Part shown: piece after piece, positions 1-13,087 of the stretch
Numbering within the stretch: the stretch's first letter is position 1
Layout: each line of letters begins with the position of its first letter
DNA from: Rhynchopus sp. YZ270_cl-10
Taxonomy: Eukaryota; Euglenozoa; Diplonemea; Diplonemida; Diplonemidae
Direction: 5' to 3'
Assembly (NCBI GenBank): GCA_964035575.1
Contig: OZ037833.1
Coordinates: 1 to 64,000 of the forward strand
Length of the DNA stretch: 64,000 nt
Program-made: the position numbers and the translations under genes
Notes under the pieces: model-generated
The model's database searches: none
What the model saw: the letters and a program-made list of their open reading frames with translations, nothing else
Told to the model about the DNA's origin: nothing

Positions 1-1028
1 ATCCGGCTCTATAAGGAACCGGAAAATTGAACAGTGAATTTTGTCATTTTTTGCAAAATTTTGGAGAATTGTGCATGAAAATTGTACGTAATTGTGCAAA
101 ATTTTGCACAATTATGCAAAAAAAATATCCGGGTCTAAAAAAAACCGGAAAAATGCTAAATCAGCATTTTTTGAAATTTTGCAGAAGAAGTGCAAAAATC
201 TGGCAAAATCTGCATGCAGATCCAACAAATTTTGCAGAATTTGACAAAATTTCCAAAATTCCAAAAATTCCAAAAATTCCAAAAAAATGCAAAAATGCTA
301 AATTTACACAAAAATGCTAAATTTTCAAAAAAATGCTAAAAGTGCAAAATCTTCCATTTTCTCAAAAATACAAGCCACAGTTTCCGGCTATCTAAAAAGT
401 CGAAAATTGAAATTTTGCAGAATTTGCAAAAATATGCAAAATTTACAAAATAGGCAAAAATTGACAAAAAGTGAAAAATTTACAAATTTTGCAAAAATTG
501 ACAAAAAATCACAAAATCTGCATGAAAATGGACCTAAATTATGCACATTTTGACAAAAAATTGCGGGTTTGCGGGTTGCGGGTTTGCGGGTTTGCGGGTT
601 TGCGGGTTTGCGGGTTTGCGGGTTTGCGGGTTTGCGGTTTGCGGGTTTGCGGGTTTGCGGGTTTACGGGTTTGCGGGTTTGCGGGTTTGCGGGTTTGCGG
701 GTTTGCGGGTTTGCGGGTTTGCGGGTTTGCGGGTTTGCGGGTTTGCGGGTTTGCGGGTTGCGGGGTTTGCGGGTTTGCGGGTTTGCGGGTTTGCGGGTTT
801 GCGGGTTTGCGGGAATGCGGGAATGCGGGACCGCGGAGCGGGCGCGAAGCGCCCGCGACGCATCCTGGGCTGCTAAATGGCAATGCGGGACCGCGAGCGG
901 GCGCGAAGCGCCCGCGACGCATCCTGGGCTGCTAAATGGCCTCTGTTGTGCTTCATTACCACACCAACTAAAGTTCCACTTTTGCAAAATTTGCAAAAAA
1001 AAAATTTTGCAGAATTATGCAAAAAAAA
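1..1028 (+). repeat. Satellite unit 1
   Basis: The window opens almost exactly at a unit start. The 8-mer tract lies at about 561-813 and has several 7-nt and 9-nt slips and one TTTACGGG variant near 661. The second GC hairpin block differs from the other units: it reads ACCGCGAGCGGG instead of ACCGCGGAGCGGG and is preceded by GGCAATGCGGG rather than GGCATGCGGG. Confidence 0.95.
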
Positions 1029-2055
1029 ATCCGGCTCTATAAGGAACCGGAAAATTGAACAGTGAATTTTGTCATTTTTTGCAAAATTTTGGAGAATTGT
1101 GCATGAAAATTGTACGTAATTGTGCAAAATTTTGCACAATTATGCAAAAAAATATCCGGGTCTAAAAAAAACCGGAAAAATGCTAAATCAGCATTTTTGA
1201 AATTTTGCAGAAAAGTGCAAAAATCTGGCAAAATCTGCATGCAGATCCAACAAATTTTGCAGAATTTGACAAAATTTCCAAAATTCCAAAAATTCCAAAA
1301 ATTCCAAAAAAATGCAAAAAATGCTAAATTTACACAAAAATGCTAAATTTACAAAAAAATGCTAAAAGTGCAAAATCTTCCATTTTCTCAAAATACAAGC
1401 CACAGTTTCCGGCTATCTAAAAAGTCGAAAATTGAAATTTTGCAGAATTTGCAAAAATATGCAAAATTTACAAAAATAGGCAAAAATTGACAAAAAGTGA
1501 AAAATTTACAAATTTTGCAAAAATTGACAAAAAATCACAAAATCTGCATGAAAATGGACCTAAATTATGCACATTTTGACAAAAAATTGCGGGTTTGCGG
1601 GTTTGCGGGTTTGCGGGTTTGCGGGTTTGCGGGTTTGCGGGTTTGCGGTTTGCGGGTTTGCGGGTTTGCGGGTTTGCGGGTTTACGGGTTTGCGGGTTTG
1701 CGGGTTGCGGGTTTGCGGGTTTGCGGGTTTGCGGGTTTGCGGGTTTGCGGGTTTGCGGGTTTGCGGGTTTGCGGGTTTGCGGGTTTGCGGGTTTGCGGGT
1801 TTGCGGGTTTGCGGGTTTGCGGGTTTGCGGGTTTGCGGGAATGCGGGAATGCGGGACCGCGGAGCGGGCGCGAAGCGCCCGCGACGCATCCTGGGCTGCT
1901 AAATGGCATGCGGGACCGCGGAGCGGGCGCGAAGCGCCCGCGACGCAATCCTGGGCTGCTAAATGGCCTCTGTTGTGCTTCATTACCACACCAACTAAAG
2001 TTCCACTTTTGCAAAATTTGCAAAAAAAAAATTTTGCAGAATTATGCAAAAAAAA
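1029..2055 (+). repeat. Satellite unit 2
   Basis: Same organisation as unit 1, with the 8-mer tract at about 1587-1839. The second GC block carries one extra base (GACGCAATCC). The TTTACGGG variant is again in the first half of the tract, near 1682, as in most units, which suggests that units were copied whole rather than expanded independently. Confidence 0.95.
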
Positions 2056-3081
2056 ATCCGGCTCTATAAGGAACCGGAAAATTGAACAGTGAATTTTGTC
2101 ATTTTTGCAAAATTTTGGAGAATTGTGCATGAAAATTGTACGTAATTGTGCAAAATTTTGCACAATTATGCAAAAAAATATCCGGGTCTAAAAAAACCGG
2201 AAAAATGCTAAATCAGCATTTTTGAAATTTTGCAGAAAAGTGCAAAATCTGGCAAAATCTGCATGCAGATCCAACAAATTTTGCAGAATTTGACAAAATT
2301 TCCAAAATTCCAAAAATTCCAAAAATTCCAAAAAAATGCAAAAAATGCTAAATTTACACAAAAATGCTAAATTTACAAAAAAAATGCTAAAAGTGCAAAA
2401 TCTTCCATTTTCTCAAAAATACAAGCCACAGTTTCCGGCTATCTAAAAAGTCGAAAATTGAAATTTGCAGAATTTGCAAAAATATGCAAAATTTACAAAA
2501 ATAGGCAAAAATTGACAAAAGTGAAAAATTTACAAATTTTGCAAAAATTGACAAAAAATCACAAAATCTGCATGAAAATGGACCTAAATTATGCACATTT
2601 TGACAAAAAATTGCGGGTTTGCGGTTTGCGGGTTTGCGGGTTTTGCGGGTTTGCGGTTTGCGGGTTTGCGGGTTTGCGGGTTTGCGGGTTTGCGGGTTTG
2701 CGGGTTTACGGGTTTGCGGGTTTGCGGGTTTGCGGGTTTGCGGGTTTGCGGGTTTGCGGGTTTGCGGGTTTGCGGGTTTGCGGGTTTGCGGGTTTGCGGG
2801 TTTGCGGGGTTTGCGGGTTTGCGGGTTTGCGGGTTTGCGGGTTTGCGGGTTTGCGGGTTTGCGGGAATGCGGGAATGCGGGACCGCGGAGCGGGCGCGAA
2901 GCGCCCGCGACGCATCCTGGGCTGCTAAATGGCATGCGGGACCGCGGAGCGGGCGCGAAGCGCCCGCGACGCATCCTGGGCTGCTAAATGGCCTCTGTTG
3001 TGCTTCATTACCACACCAACTAAAGTTCCACTTTTGCAAAATTTGCAAAAAAAAAATTTTGCAGAATTATGCAAAAAAAAA
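2056..3081 (+). repeat. Satellite unit 3
   Basis: Same organisation, with the 8-mer tract at about 2611-2865 and a TTTACGGG variant near 2705. Several single-base length slips occur inside the tract. The unit leads into the short-tract unit 4, as unit 9 leads into unit 10 in the second super-repeat copy. Confidence 0.95.
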
Positions 3082-3926
3082 ATCCGGCTCTATAAGGAAC
3101 CGGAAAATTGAACAGTGAATTTTGTCATTTTTTGCAAAATTTTGGAGAATTGTGCATGAAAATTGTACGTAATTGTGCAAAATTTTGCACAATTATGCAA
3201 AAAAATATCCGGGTCTAAAAAAAACCGGAAAAATGCTAAATCAGCATTTTTGAAATTTTGCAGAAAAGTGCAAAATCTGGCAAAATCTGCATGCAGATCC
3301 AACAAATTTTGCAGAATTTGACAAAATTTCCAAAATTCCAAAATTCCAAAAATTCCAAAAAAATGCAAAAAATGCTAAATTTACACAAAAATGCTAAATT
3401 TACAAAAAAATGCTAAAAGTGCAAAATCTTCCATTTTCTCAAAAATACAAGCCACAGTTTCCGGCTATCTAAAAAGTCGAAAATTGAAATTTTGCAGAAT
3501 TTGCAAAAATATGCAAAATTTACAAAAATAGGCAAAAAATTGACAAAAAGTGAAAAATTTACAAATTTTGCAAAAATTGACAAAAAATCACAAAATCTGC
3601 ATGAAAATGGACCTAAATTATGCACATTTTGACAAAAAATTGCGGGTTTGCGGGTTTGCGGGTTTGCGGGTTTGCGGGTTTGCGGGTTTGCGGGTTTGCG
3701 GGTTTGCGGGAATGCGGGAATGCGGGACCGCGGAGCGGGCGCGAAGCGCCCGCGACGCATCCTGGGCTGCTAAATGGCATGCGGGACCGCGGAGCGGGCG
3801 CGAAGCGCCCCGCGACGCATCCTGGGCTGCTAAATGGCCTCTGTTGTGCTTCATTACCACACCAACTAAAGTTCCACTTTTGCAAAATTTGCAAAAAAAA
3901 AATTTTGCAGAATTATGCAAAAAAAA
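3082..3926 (+). repeat. Satellite unit 4, short-tract type
   Basis: An 845-bp unit with only about nine 8-mers (3640-3710) before the GC block. Its counterpart is unit 10, 844 bp long and 11,034 bp downstream. One hairpin block has an extra C (GCGCCCCGCGACG). Confidence 0.95.
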
Positions 3927-4909
3927 ATCCGGCTCTATAAGGAACCGGAAAATTGAACAGTGAATTTTGTCATTTTTTGCAAAATTTTGGAGAATTGTGC
4001 ATGAAAATTGTACGTAATTGTGCAAAATTTTGCACAATTATGCAAAAAAATATCCGGGTCTAAAAAAAACCGGAAAAATGCTAAATCAGCATTTTGAAAT
4101 TTTGCAGAAAAGTGCAAAATCTGGCAAAATCTGCATGCAGATCCAACAAATTTTGCAGAATTTGACAAAATTTCCAAAATTCCAAAAATTCCAAAAATTC
4201 CAAAAATTCCAAAAAAATGCAAAAAATGTAAAATTTACACAAAAATGCTAAATTTACACAAAAATGCTAAATTTACAAAAAAATGCTAAAAGTGCAAAAT
4301 CTTCCATTTTCTCAAAAATACAAGCCACAGTTTCCGGCTATCTAAAAAGTCGAAAATTGAAATTTTGCAGAATTTGCAAAAATATGCAAAATTTACAAAA
4401 ATAGGCAAAAATTGACAAAAAGTGAAAAATTTACAAATTTTGCAAAAATTGACAAAAAATCACAAAATCTGCATGAAAATGGACCTAAATTATGCACATT
4501 TTGACAAAAATTGCGGGTTTGCGGGTTTGCGGGTTTGCGGGTTTGCGGGTTTGCGGGTTTGCGGGTTTACGGGTTTGCGGGTTTGCGGGTTTGCGGGTTT
4601 GCGGGTTTGCGGGTTTGCGGGTTTGCGGGTTTGCGGGTTTGCGGGTTTGCGGGTTTGCGGGTTTGCGGGTTTGCGGGTTTGCGGGTTTGCGGGAATGCGG
4701 GAATGCGGGGACCGCGGAGCGGGCGCGAAGCGCCCGCGACGCATCCTGGCTGCTAAATGGCATGCGGGACCGCGGAGCGGGCGCGAAGCGCCCGCGACGC
4801 ATCCTGGGCTGCTAAATGGCCTCTGTTGTGCTTCATTACCACACCAACTAAAGTTCCACTTTTGCAAAATTTGCAAAAAAAAAATTTTGCAGAATTATGC
4901 AAAAAAAAA
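3927..4909 (+). repeat. Satellite unit 5
   Basis: A 983-bp unit with an 8-mer tract at about 4511-4692. It carries diagnostic variants shared only with units 6, 11 and 12: an additional ATTCCAAAA repeat and AATGTAAAATTTACAC near 4217 followed by an extra AATGCTAAATTTACAC. These markers pair it with unit 11. Confidence 0.95.
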
Positions 4910-7900
4910 ATCCGGCTCTATAAGGAACCGGAAAATTGAACAGTGAATTTTGTCATTTTTTGCAAAATTTTGGAGAATTGTGCATGAAAATTGTACGTAA
5001 TTGTGCAAAATTTTGCACAATTATGCAAAAAAATATCCGGGTCTAAAAAAAACCGGAAAAATGCTAAATCAGCATTTTTGAAATTTTGCAGAAAAGTGCA
5101 AAATCTGGCAAAATCTGCATGCAGATCCAACAAATTTTGCAGAATTTGACAAAATTTCCAAAATTCCAAAAATTCCAAAAATTCCAAAAATTCCAAAAAA
5201 ATGCAAAAAATGTAAAATTTACACAAAAATGCTAAATTTACACAAAAATGCTAAATTTACAAAAAAATGCTAAAAGTGCAAAATCTTCCATTTTCTCAAA
5301 AATACAAGCCACAGTTTCCGGCTATCTAAAAAGTCGAAAATTGAAATTTTGCAGAATTTGCAAAAATATGCAAAATTTACAAAAATAGGCAAAAATTGAC
5401 AAAAAGTGAAAAATTTACAAATTTTGCAAAAATTGACAAAAAAATCACAAAATCTGCATGAAAATGGACCTAAATTATGCACATTTTGACAAAAAATTGC
5501 GGGTTTGCGGGTTTGCGGGTTTGCGGGTTTGCGGGTTTGCGGGTTTGCGGGTTACGGGTTTGCGGGTTTGCGGGTTTACGGGTTTGCGGGTTTGCGGGTT
5601 TGCGGGTTTGCGGGTTTGCGGGTTACGGTTTGCGGGTTTGCGGGTTTGCGGGTTTGCGGGTTTGCGGTTTGCGGGTTTGCGGGTTTGCGGTTTGCGGTTT
5701 GCGGGTTTGCGGGTTTGCGGGTTTGCGGTTTGCGGGTTTGCGGGTTTGCGGGTTTGCGGGTTTGCGGGTTTGCGGGTTTGCGGGTTTGCGGGTTTGCGGG
5801 TTTGCGGGTTTGCGGGTTTGCGGGTTTGCGGGTTTTGCGGGTTTGCGGGTTTGCGGGTTTGCGGGTTGCGGGTTTGCGGGTTTGCGGGTTTGCGGGTTTG
5901 CGGGTTTGCGGGTTTGCGGGTTTGCGGGTTTGCGGGTTTGCGGTTTGCGGGTTTGCGGGTTTGCGGGTTTGCGGGTTTGCGGGTTTGCGGGTTTGCGGGT
6001 TTGCGGGTTTGCGGGTTTGCGGGTTTGCGGGTTTGCGGGTTTGCGGGTTTGCGGGTTTGCGGGTTTGCGGGTTTGCGGGTTTGCGGGTTTGCGGCGTTTG
6101 CGGGTTTGCGGGTTTGCGGGTTTGCGGGTTTGCGGGTTTGCGGGTTTGCGGGTTTGCGGGTTTGCGGGTTTGCGGGTTTGCGGGTTTGCGGGTTTGCGGG
6201 TTTGCGGGTTTGCGGGTTTGCGGGTTTGCGGGTTTGCGCGGTTTGCGGGTTTGCGGGTTTGCGGGTTTGCGGGTTTGCGGGGTTTGCGGGTTTGCGGGTT
6301 TGCGGGTTTGCGGTTTGCGGGTTTGCGGGTTTGCGGGTTTGCGGGTTTGCGGGTTTGCGGGTTTGCGGGTTTGCGGTTTGCGGGTTTGCGGGTTTGCGGG
6401 TTTGCGGGTTTGCGGGTTTGCGGGTTTGCGGGTTTGCGGGTTTGCGGGTTTGCGGGTTTGCGGGTTTGCGGGTTTGCGGGTTTGCGAGGTTTGCGGGTTT
6501 GCGGGTTTGCGGGTTTGCGGGTTTGCGGGTTTGCGGGTTTGCGGGTTTGCGGGTTTGCGGGTTTGCCGGTTTGCGGGTTTGCGGGTTTGCGGGTTTGCGG
6601 GTTTGCGGGTTTGCGGGTTTGCGGGTTTGCGGGTTTGCGGGTTTGCGGGTTTGCGGGTTTGCGGGTTGCGGGTTTGCGGGTTTGCGGGTTTGCGGGTTTG
6701 CGGGTTTGCGGGTTTGCGGGTTTTGCGGGTTTGCGGGTTTGCGGGTTTGCGGGTTTGCGGGTTTGCGGGTTTGCGGGTTTGCGGGTTTACGGTTTGCGGG
6801 TTTGCGGGTTTGCGGGTTTAGCGGGTTTGCGGGTTTGCGGTTTGCGGGTTTGCGGGTTTGCGGGTTTGCGGGTTTGCGGGTTTGCGGGTTTGCGGGTTTG
6901 CGGGTTTGCGGGTTTGCGGGTTGCGGGTTTGCGGGTTTGCGGGTTTGCGGGTTTGCGGGGTTTGCGGGTTTGCGGGTTTGCAGGGTTTGCGGGTTTGCGT
7001 TTGCGGGTTGCGGGTTTGCGGGTTTGCGCGGGTTTGCGGGTTTGCGGTTTGCGGGTTTGCGGGTTTGCGGGTTTGCGGGTTTGCGGGTTTGCGGGTTTGC
7101 GGGTTTGCGGGTTTGCGGGTTTGCGGGGTTTGCGGGTTTGCGGGGTTTGCGGGTTTGCGGGTTTGCGGGTTTGCGGGTTTGCGGGTTTGCGGGTTTGCGG
7201 GTTTGCGGGTTTGCGGGTTTGCGGGTTTGCGGGTTTGCGGGTTTGCGGTTTGCGGGTTTGCGGGTTTGCGGGTTTGCGGGTTTGCGGGTTTGCGGGTTTG
7301 CGGGTTTGCGGGTTTTGCGGGTTTGCGGGTTTGCGGGTTTGCGGGTTTGCGGTTTGCGGGTTTGCGGGTTTGCGGTTTGCGGGTTTGCGGGTTTGCGGGT
7401 TGCGGGTTTGCGGGTTTGCGGGTTTGCGGGTTTAGCGGGTTTGCGGGTTTGCGGGTTTGCGGGTTTGCGGGTTTGCGGGTTTGCGGGTTTGCGGTTTGCG
7501 GGTTTGCGGGTTTGCGGGTTTGCGGGTTTGCGGGTTTGCGGTAGGGTTTGCGGGTTTGCGGGTTTGCGGGTTTGCGGGTTTGCGGGTTTGCGGGTTTGCG
7601 GGTTTGCGGGTTTGCGGGTTTGCGGGTTTGCGGTTTGCGGGTTTGCGGGTTTGCGGGTTTGCGGGTTTGCGGGTTTGCGGGGTTTGCGGGTTTGCGGGTT
7701 TGCGGGTTTGCGGGTTTGCGGGTTTGCGGGTTTGCGGGTTTGCGGGTTTGCGGGTTTGCGGGTTTGCGGGTTTGCGGTTTGCGGGTTTGCGGGTTTGCGG
7801 TTTGCGGGTTTGCGGGTTTGCGGGTTTGCGGGTTTGCGGGTTTGCGGGTTTGCGGGTTTGCGGGTTTGCGGGTTTGCGGGTTTGCGGGTTTGCGGTTTGC

Positions 7901-10900
7901 GGGTTTGCGGGTTTGCGGGTTTGCGGGTTTGCGGGTTTGCGGGTTTGCGGGTTTGCGGTTTGCGGGTTTGCGGGTTTGCGGGTTTGGCGGTTTGCGGGTT
8001 TGCGGGTTTGCGGGTTTTGCGGGTTTGCGCGGTTTGCGGGTTTGCGGTTTGCGGGTTTGCGGGTTTGCGGGTTTGCGGGTTTGCGGTTTGCGGGTTTGCG
8101 GGTTTGCGGGTTTGCGGGTTTGCGGGTTGCGGGTTTGCGGGTTTGCGGGTTTGCGGGTTTGCGGGTTTGCGGGTTTGCGGGTTTGCGGGTTTGCGGGTTT
8201 GCGGGTTTGCGGGTTTGCGGGTTTGCGCGGTTGCGGGTTTGCGGGTTTGCGGGTTTGCGGGTTTGCGGGTTTGCGGGTTTGGCGGTTTGCGGGTTTGCGG
8301 GTTTGCGGGTTTGCGGGTTTGCGGGTTTGCGGGTTTGCGGGTTTGCGGGTTTGCGGTTTGCGGGTTTGCGGGTTTGCGGGTTTGCGGGTTTGCGGGTTTG
8401 CGGGTTTGCGGGTTTGCGGGTTTGCGGGTTTGCGGGTTTGCGGTTTGCGGGTTTGCGGGTTTGCGGGTTTGCGGGTTTGCGGGTTTGCGGGTTTGCGGGT
8501 TTGCGGGTTTGCGGGTTTTGCGGGTTTGCGGGTTTGCGGGTTTGCGGGTTTGCGGGTTTGCGGGTTTGCGGGTTTGCGGGTTTGCGGGTTTGCGGGTTTG
8601 CGGTTTGCGGGTTTGCGGGTTTGCGGGTTTGCGGGTTTGCGGGTTTGCGGGTTTGCGGGTTTGCGGGTTTGCGGGTTTGCGGGTTTGCGGGTTTGCGGGT
8701 TTGCGGGTTTGCGGGTTTGCGGGTTTGCGGGTTTGCGGGTTTGCGGGTTTGCGGGTTTGCGGGTTTGCGGGTTTGCGGGTTTCGGGTTTGCGGGTTTGCG
8801 GGTTTGCGGGTTTGCGGGTTTGCGGGTTTGCGGGTTTGCGGGTTTGCGGGTTTGCGGGTTTGCGGGTTTTGCGGGTTTGCGGGTTTGCGGGTTTGCGGGT
8901 TTGCGGGTTTGCGGGTTTGCGGGTTTGCGGGTTTGCGGGTTTGCGGGTTTGCGGGTTTGCGGGTTTGCGGGTTTGCGGGTTTGCGGGTTTGCGGGTTTGC
9001 GGGGTTTGCGGGTTTGCGGGTTTGCGGGTTTGCGGGTTTGCGGGTTTGCGGGTTTGCGGGTTTGCGGGTTTGCGGGTTTGCGGGTTGCGGGTTTGCGGGT
9101 TTGCGGGTTTGCGGGTTTGCGGGTTTGCGGGTTTGCGGGTTTGCGGGTTTGCGGGTTTGCGGGTTTGCGGGTTTGCGGGTTTGCGGGTTTGCGGGTTGCG
9201 GTTTGCGGGTTTGCGGGTTTGCGGTTTGCGGGTTTGCGGGTTTGCGGGTTTGCGGGTTTGCGGGTTTGCGGGTTTGCGGGTTTGCGGGTTTGCGGGTTTG
9301 CGGGTTTCGGGTTTGCGGGTTTGCGGGTTTGCGGGTTTGCGGGTTTGCGGTTTGCGGGTTTGCGGGTTTGCGGTTTGCGGGTTTGCGGGTTTGACGGGTT
9401 TGCGGGTTGCGGGTTGCGGGTTTGCGGGTTTGCGGGTTTGCGGGTTTGCGGGTTTGCGGGTTTGGCGGGTTTGCGGGTTTGCGGGTTTGCGGGTTTTGCG
9501 GGTTTGCGGGTTTGCGGTTTGCGGGTTTGCGGGTTTGCGGGTTTGCGGGTTTGCGGGTTTGCGGGTTTGCGGGTTTGCGGGTTTGCGGGTTTGCGGGTTT
9601 GCGGTGGTTTGCGGGTTTGCGGGTTTGCGGGTTTGCGGGTTTGCGGGTTTGCGGGTTTGCGGGGTTTGCGGGTTTGCGGGTTTGCGGGTTTGCGGGTTTG
9701 CGGGTTTGCGGGTTTGCGGGTTTGCGGGTTTGCGGGTTTGCGGGTTTGCGGGTTTGCGGGTTTGCGGTTTGCGGGTTTGCGGGTTTGCGGGTTTGCGGGT
9801 TTGCGGGTTTGCGGGTTTGCGGGTTTGCGGGTTTGCGGGTTTGCGGGTTTGCGGGTTTGCGGGTTTGCGGGTTTGCGGGTTTGCGGGTTTGCGGGTTTGC
9901 GGGTTTGCGGGTTTGCGGGTTTGCGGGTTTGCGGGTTTGCGGGTTTGCGGGTTTGCGGGTTTGCGGGTTTTGCGGTTTGCGGGTTTGCGGGTTTGCGGGT
10001 TTGCGGGTTTGCGGGTTTGCGGGTTTGCGGGTTTGCGGGTTTGCGGGTTTGCGGGTTTGCGGGTTTGCGGGTTTGCGGGTTTGCGGGTTTGCGGGTTTGC
10101 GGTTTGCGGGTTTGCGGGTTTGCGGGTTTGCGGGTTTGCGGGTTTGCGGGTTTGCGGGTTTGCGGGTTTGCGGGTTTGCGGGTTTGCGGGTTTGCGGGTT
10201 TGCGGGTTTGCGGGTTTGCGGGTTTGCGGGTTTGGAGCGGGTTTGCGGGTTTACGGGTTTGCGGGTTTGCGGGTTTGCGGGTTTGCGGTTTGCGGGTTTG
10301 CGGGTTTGCGGGTTTGCGGGTTTGCGGGTTTGCGGGGTTTGCGGGTTTGCGGGTTTGCGGGTTTGCGGGTTTGCGGGTTTGCGGGCTTTGCGGGTTTGCG
10401 GTGTTTGCGGGTTTGCGGGTTTGCGGGTTTGCGGGTTTGCGGGTTTGCGGGTTTGCGGGTTTGCGGGGTTTGCGGGTTTGCGGGTTTGCGGTTTGCGGGT
10501 TTGGTTTGCGGGTTTGCGGGTTTGCGGGTTTGCGGGTTTGCGGGTTTGCGGGTTTGCGGGTTTGCGGGTTTGCGGGTTTGCGGGTTTGCGGGTTTGCGGG
10601 TTTGCGGGTTTGCGGGTTTGCGGGTTTGCGGGTTTACGGGTTTGCGGGTTTGCGGGTTTGCGGGTTTACGGGTTTGCGGGTTTGCGGGTTTGCGGGTTTG
10701 CGGGTTTGCGGGTTTGCGGGTTTGCGGGTTTGCGGGTTTGCGGGTTTGCGGGTTTGCGGGTTTGCGGGTTTGCGGGTTTGCGGGTTTGCGGGTTTGCGGG
10801 TTTGCGGGTTTGCGGGAATGCGGGAATGCGGGACCGCGGAGCGGGCGCGAAGCGCCCGCGACGCATCCTGGGCTGCTAAATGGCATGCGGGACCGCGGAG

Positions 10901-11031
10901 CGGGCGCGAAGCGCCCGCGACGCATCCTGGGCTGCTAAATGGCCTCTGTTGTGCTTCATTACCACACCAACTAAAGTTCCACTTTTGCAAAATTTGCAAA
11001 AAAAAAATTTTGCAGAATTATGCAAAAAAAA
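4910..11031 (+). repeat. Satellite unit 6, expanded long-tract type
   Basis: A 6.1-kb unit whose 8-mer tract fills 5497-10815, followed by the usual double GC hairpin block and linker. The AT-rich part has the same diagnostic variants as units 5, 11 and 12. It is the counterpart of unit 12 at the 11,034-bp super-period. Confidence 0.95.
5497..10815 (+). repeat. Degenerate TTTGCGGG array
   Basis: About 5.3 kb of 8-mers, roughly 660 copies, peppered with 7-mers (TTGCGGG, TTTGCGG), 9-mers (TTTTGCGGG, TTTGCGGGG) and occasional TTTAGCGGG, TTTGGCGG, TTTGCGCGG and TTTACGGG forms. Nearly all changes are one-base length changes and few are substitutions. That pattern fits uncorrected single-molecule sequencing error in an uncollapsed repeat at least as well as real divergence. 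Runs of GGG spaced by five bases make the whole tract able to form G-quadruplexes in principle. Confidence 0.93.
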
Positions 11032-12115
11032 ATCCGGCTCTATAAGGAACCGGAAAATTGAACAGTGAATTTTGTCATTTTTTGCAAAATTTTGGAGAAT
11101 TGTGCATGAAAATTGTACGTAATTGTGCAAAATTTTGCACAATTATGCAAAAAAATATCCGGGTCTAAAAAAAACCGGAAAAATGCTAAATCAGCATTTT
11201 TGAAATTTTGCAGAAAAGTGCAAAATCTGGCAAAATCTGCATGCAGATCCAACAAATTTTGCAGAATTTGACAAAATTTCCAAAATTCCAAAAATTCCAA
11301 AAATTCCAAAAAAATGCAAAAAATGCTAAATTTACACAAAAATGCTAAATTTTCAAAAAAATGCTAAAAGTGCAAAATCTTCCATTTTCTCAAAAATACA
11401 AGCCACAGTTTCCGGCTATCTAAAAAGTCGAAAATTGAAATTTTGCATTGACAAAAAGTGAAAAATTTACAAATTTTGCAAAAATTGACAAAAAATCACA
11501 AAATCTGCATGAAATTTGCAAAAATATGCAAAATTTACAAAAATAGGCAAAAATTGACAAAAAGTGAAAAATTTACAAATTTTGCAAAAATTGACAAAAA
11601 ATCACAAAATCTGCATGAAAATGGACCTAAATTATGCACATTTTGACAAAAAATTGCGGGTTTGCGGGTTTGCGGGTTTGCGGGTTTGCGGGTTTGCGGG
11701 TTTGCGGGTTTGCGGGTTTGCGGGTTTGCGGGTTTGCGGGTTTGCGGGTTTACGGGTTTGCGGGTTTGCGGGTTTGCGGGTTTGCGGGTTTGCGGGTTTG
11801 CGGGTTTGCGGGTTTGCGGGTTTGCGGGTTTGCGGGTTTGCGGGTTTGCGGGTTTGCGGGTTTGCGGGTTTGCGGGTTTGCGGGTTTGCGGGTTTGCGGG
11901 AATGCGGGAATGCGGGACCGCGGAGCGGGCGCGAAGCGCCCGCGACGCATCCTGGGCTGCTAAATGGCATGCGGGACCGCGGAGCGGGCGCGAAGCGCCC
12001 GCGACGCATCCTGGGCTGCTAAATGGCCTCTGTTGTGCTTCATTACCACACCAACTAAAGTTCCACTTTTGCAAAATTTGCAAAAAAAAAATTTTGCAGA
12101 ATTATGCAAAAAAAA
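11032..12115 (+). repeat. Satellite unit 7
   Basis: A 1,084-bp unit with an 8-mer tract at about 11655-11899. A segment of roughly 60-65 bp (ATTGACAAAAAGTG through ATCTGCATGAAA) is tandemly duplicated around 11448-11620, which accounts for the extra length. Confidence 0.94.
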
Positions 12116-13087
12116 ATCCGGCTCTATAAGGAACCGGAAAATTGAACAGTGAATTTTGTCATTTTTTGCAAAATTTTGGAAAATATCCGGGTCTAAAAAA
12201 AACCGGAAAAATGCTAAATCAGCATTTTTGAAATTTTGCAGAAAAGTGCAAAATCTGGCAAAATCTGCATGCAGATCCAACAAATTTTGCAGAATTTGAC
12301 AAAATTTCCAAAATTCCAAAAATTCCAAAAATTCCAAAAAAATGCAAAAAATGCTAAATTTACACAAAAATGCTAAATTTACAAAAAAATGCTAAAAGTG
12401 CAAAATCTTCCATTTTCTCAAAAATACAAGCCACAGTTTCCGGCTATCTAAAAAGTCGAAAATTGAAATTTTGCAGAATTTGCAAAAATATGCAAAATTT
12501 ACAAAAATAGGCAAAAATTGACAAAAAGTGAAAAATTTACAAATTTTGCAAAAATTGACAAAAAATCACAAAATCTGCATGAAAATGGACCTAAATTATG
12601 CACATTTTGACAAAAAATTGCGGGTTTGCGGGTTTGCGGGTTTGCGGGTTTGCGGGTTTGCGGGTTTGCGGGTTTGCGGGTTTGCGGGTTTGCGGGTTTG
12701 CGGGTTTGCGGGTTTACGGGTTTGCGGGTTTGCGGGTTTGCGGGTTTGCGGGTTTGCGGGTTTGCGGGTTTGCGGGTTTGCGGGTTTGCGGGTTTGCGGG
12801 TTTGCGGGTTTGCGGGTTTGCGGGTTTGCGGGTTTGCGGGTTTGCGGGTTTGCGGGTTTGCGGGTTTGCGGGAATGCGGGAATGCGGGACCGCGGAGCGG
12901 GCGCGAAGCGCCCGCGACGCATCCTGGGCTGCTAAATGGCATGCGGGACCGCGGAGCGGGCGCGAAGCGCCCGCGACGCATCCTGGGCTGCTAAATGGCC
13001 TCTGTTGTGCTTCATTACCACACCAACTAAAGTTCCACTTTTGCAAAATTTGCAAAAAAAAAATTTTGCAGAATTATGCAAAAAAAA
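12116..13087 (+). repeat. Satellite unit 8, 56-bp deletion
   Basis: A 972-bp unit identical in layout to unit 9 except that about 56 bp is missing after 12179, where the text jumps from AAAATTTTGGA directly to AAATATCCGGG. The 8-mer tract is at about 12618-12870. Confidence 0.94.

Noticed and set aside
5458-11045. Open frames up to 1,826 codons reading (RVCGFAGL)n and, on the other strand, (KPANPQTR)n
   Set aside because: An 8-mer without a stop gives open frames in all six readings; there is no independent coding signal, and frames survive only because the repeat has no stop word.
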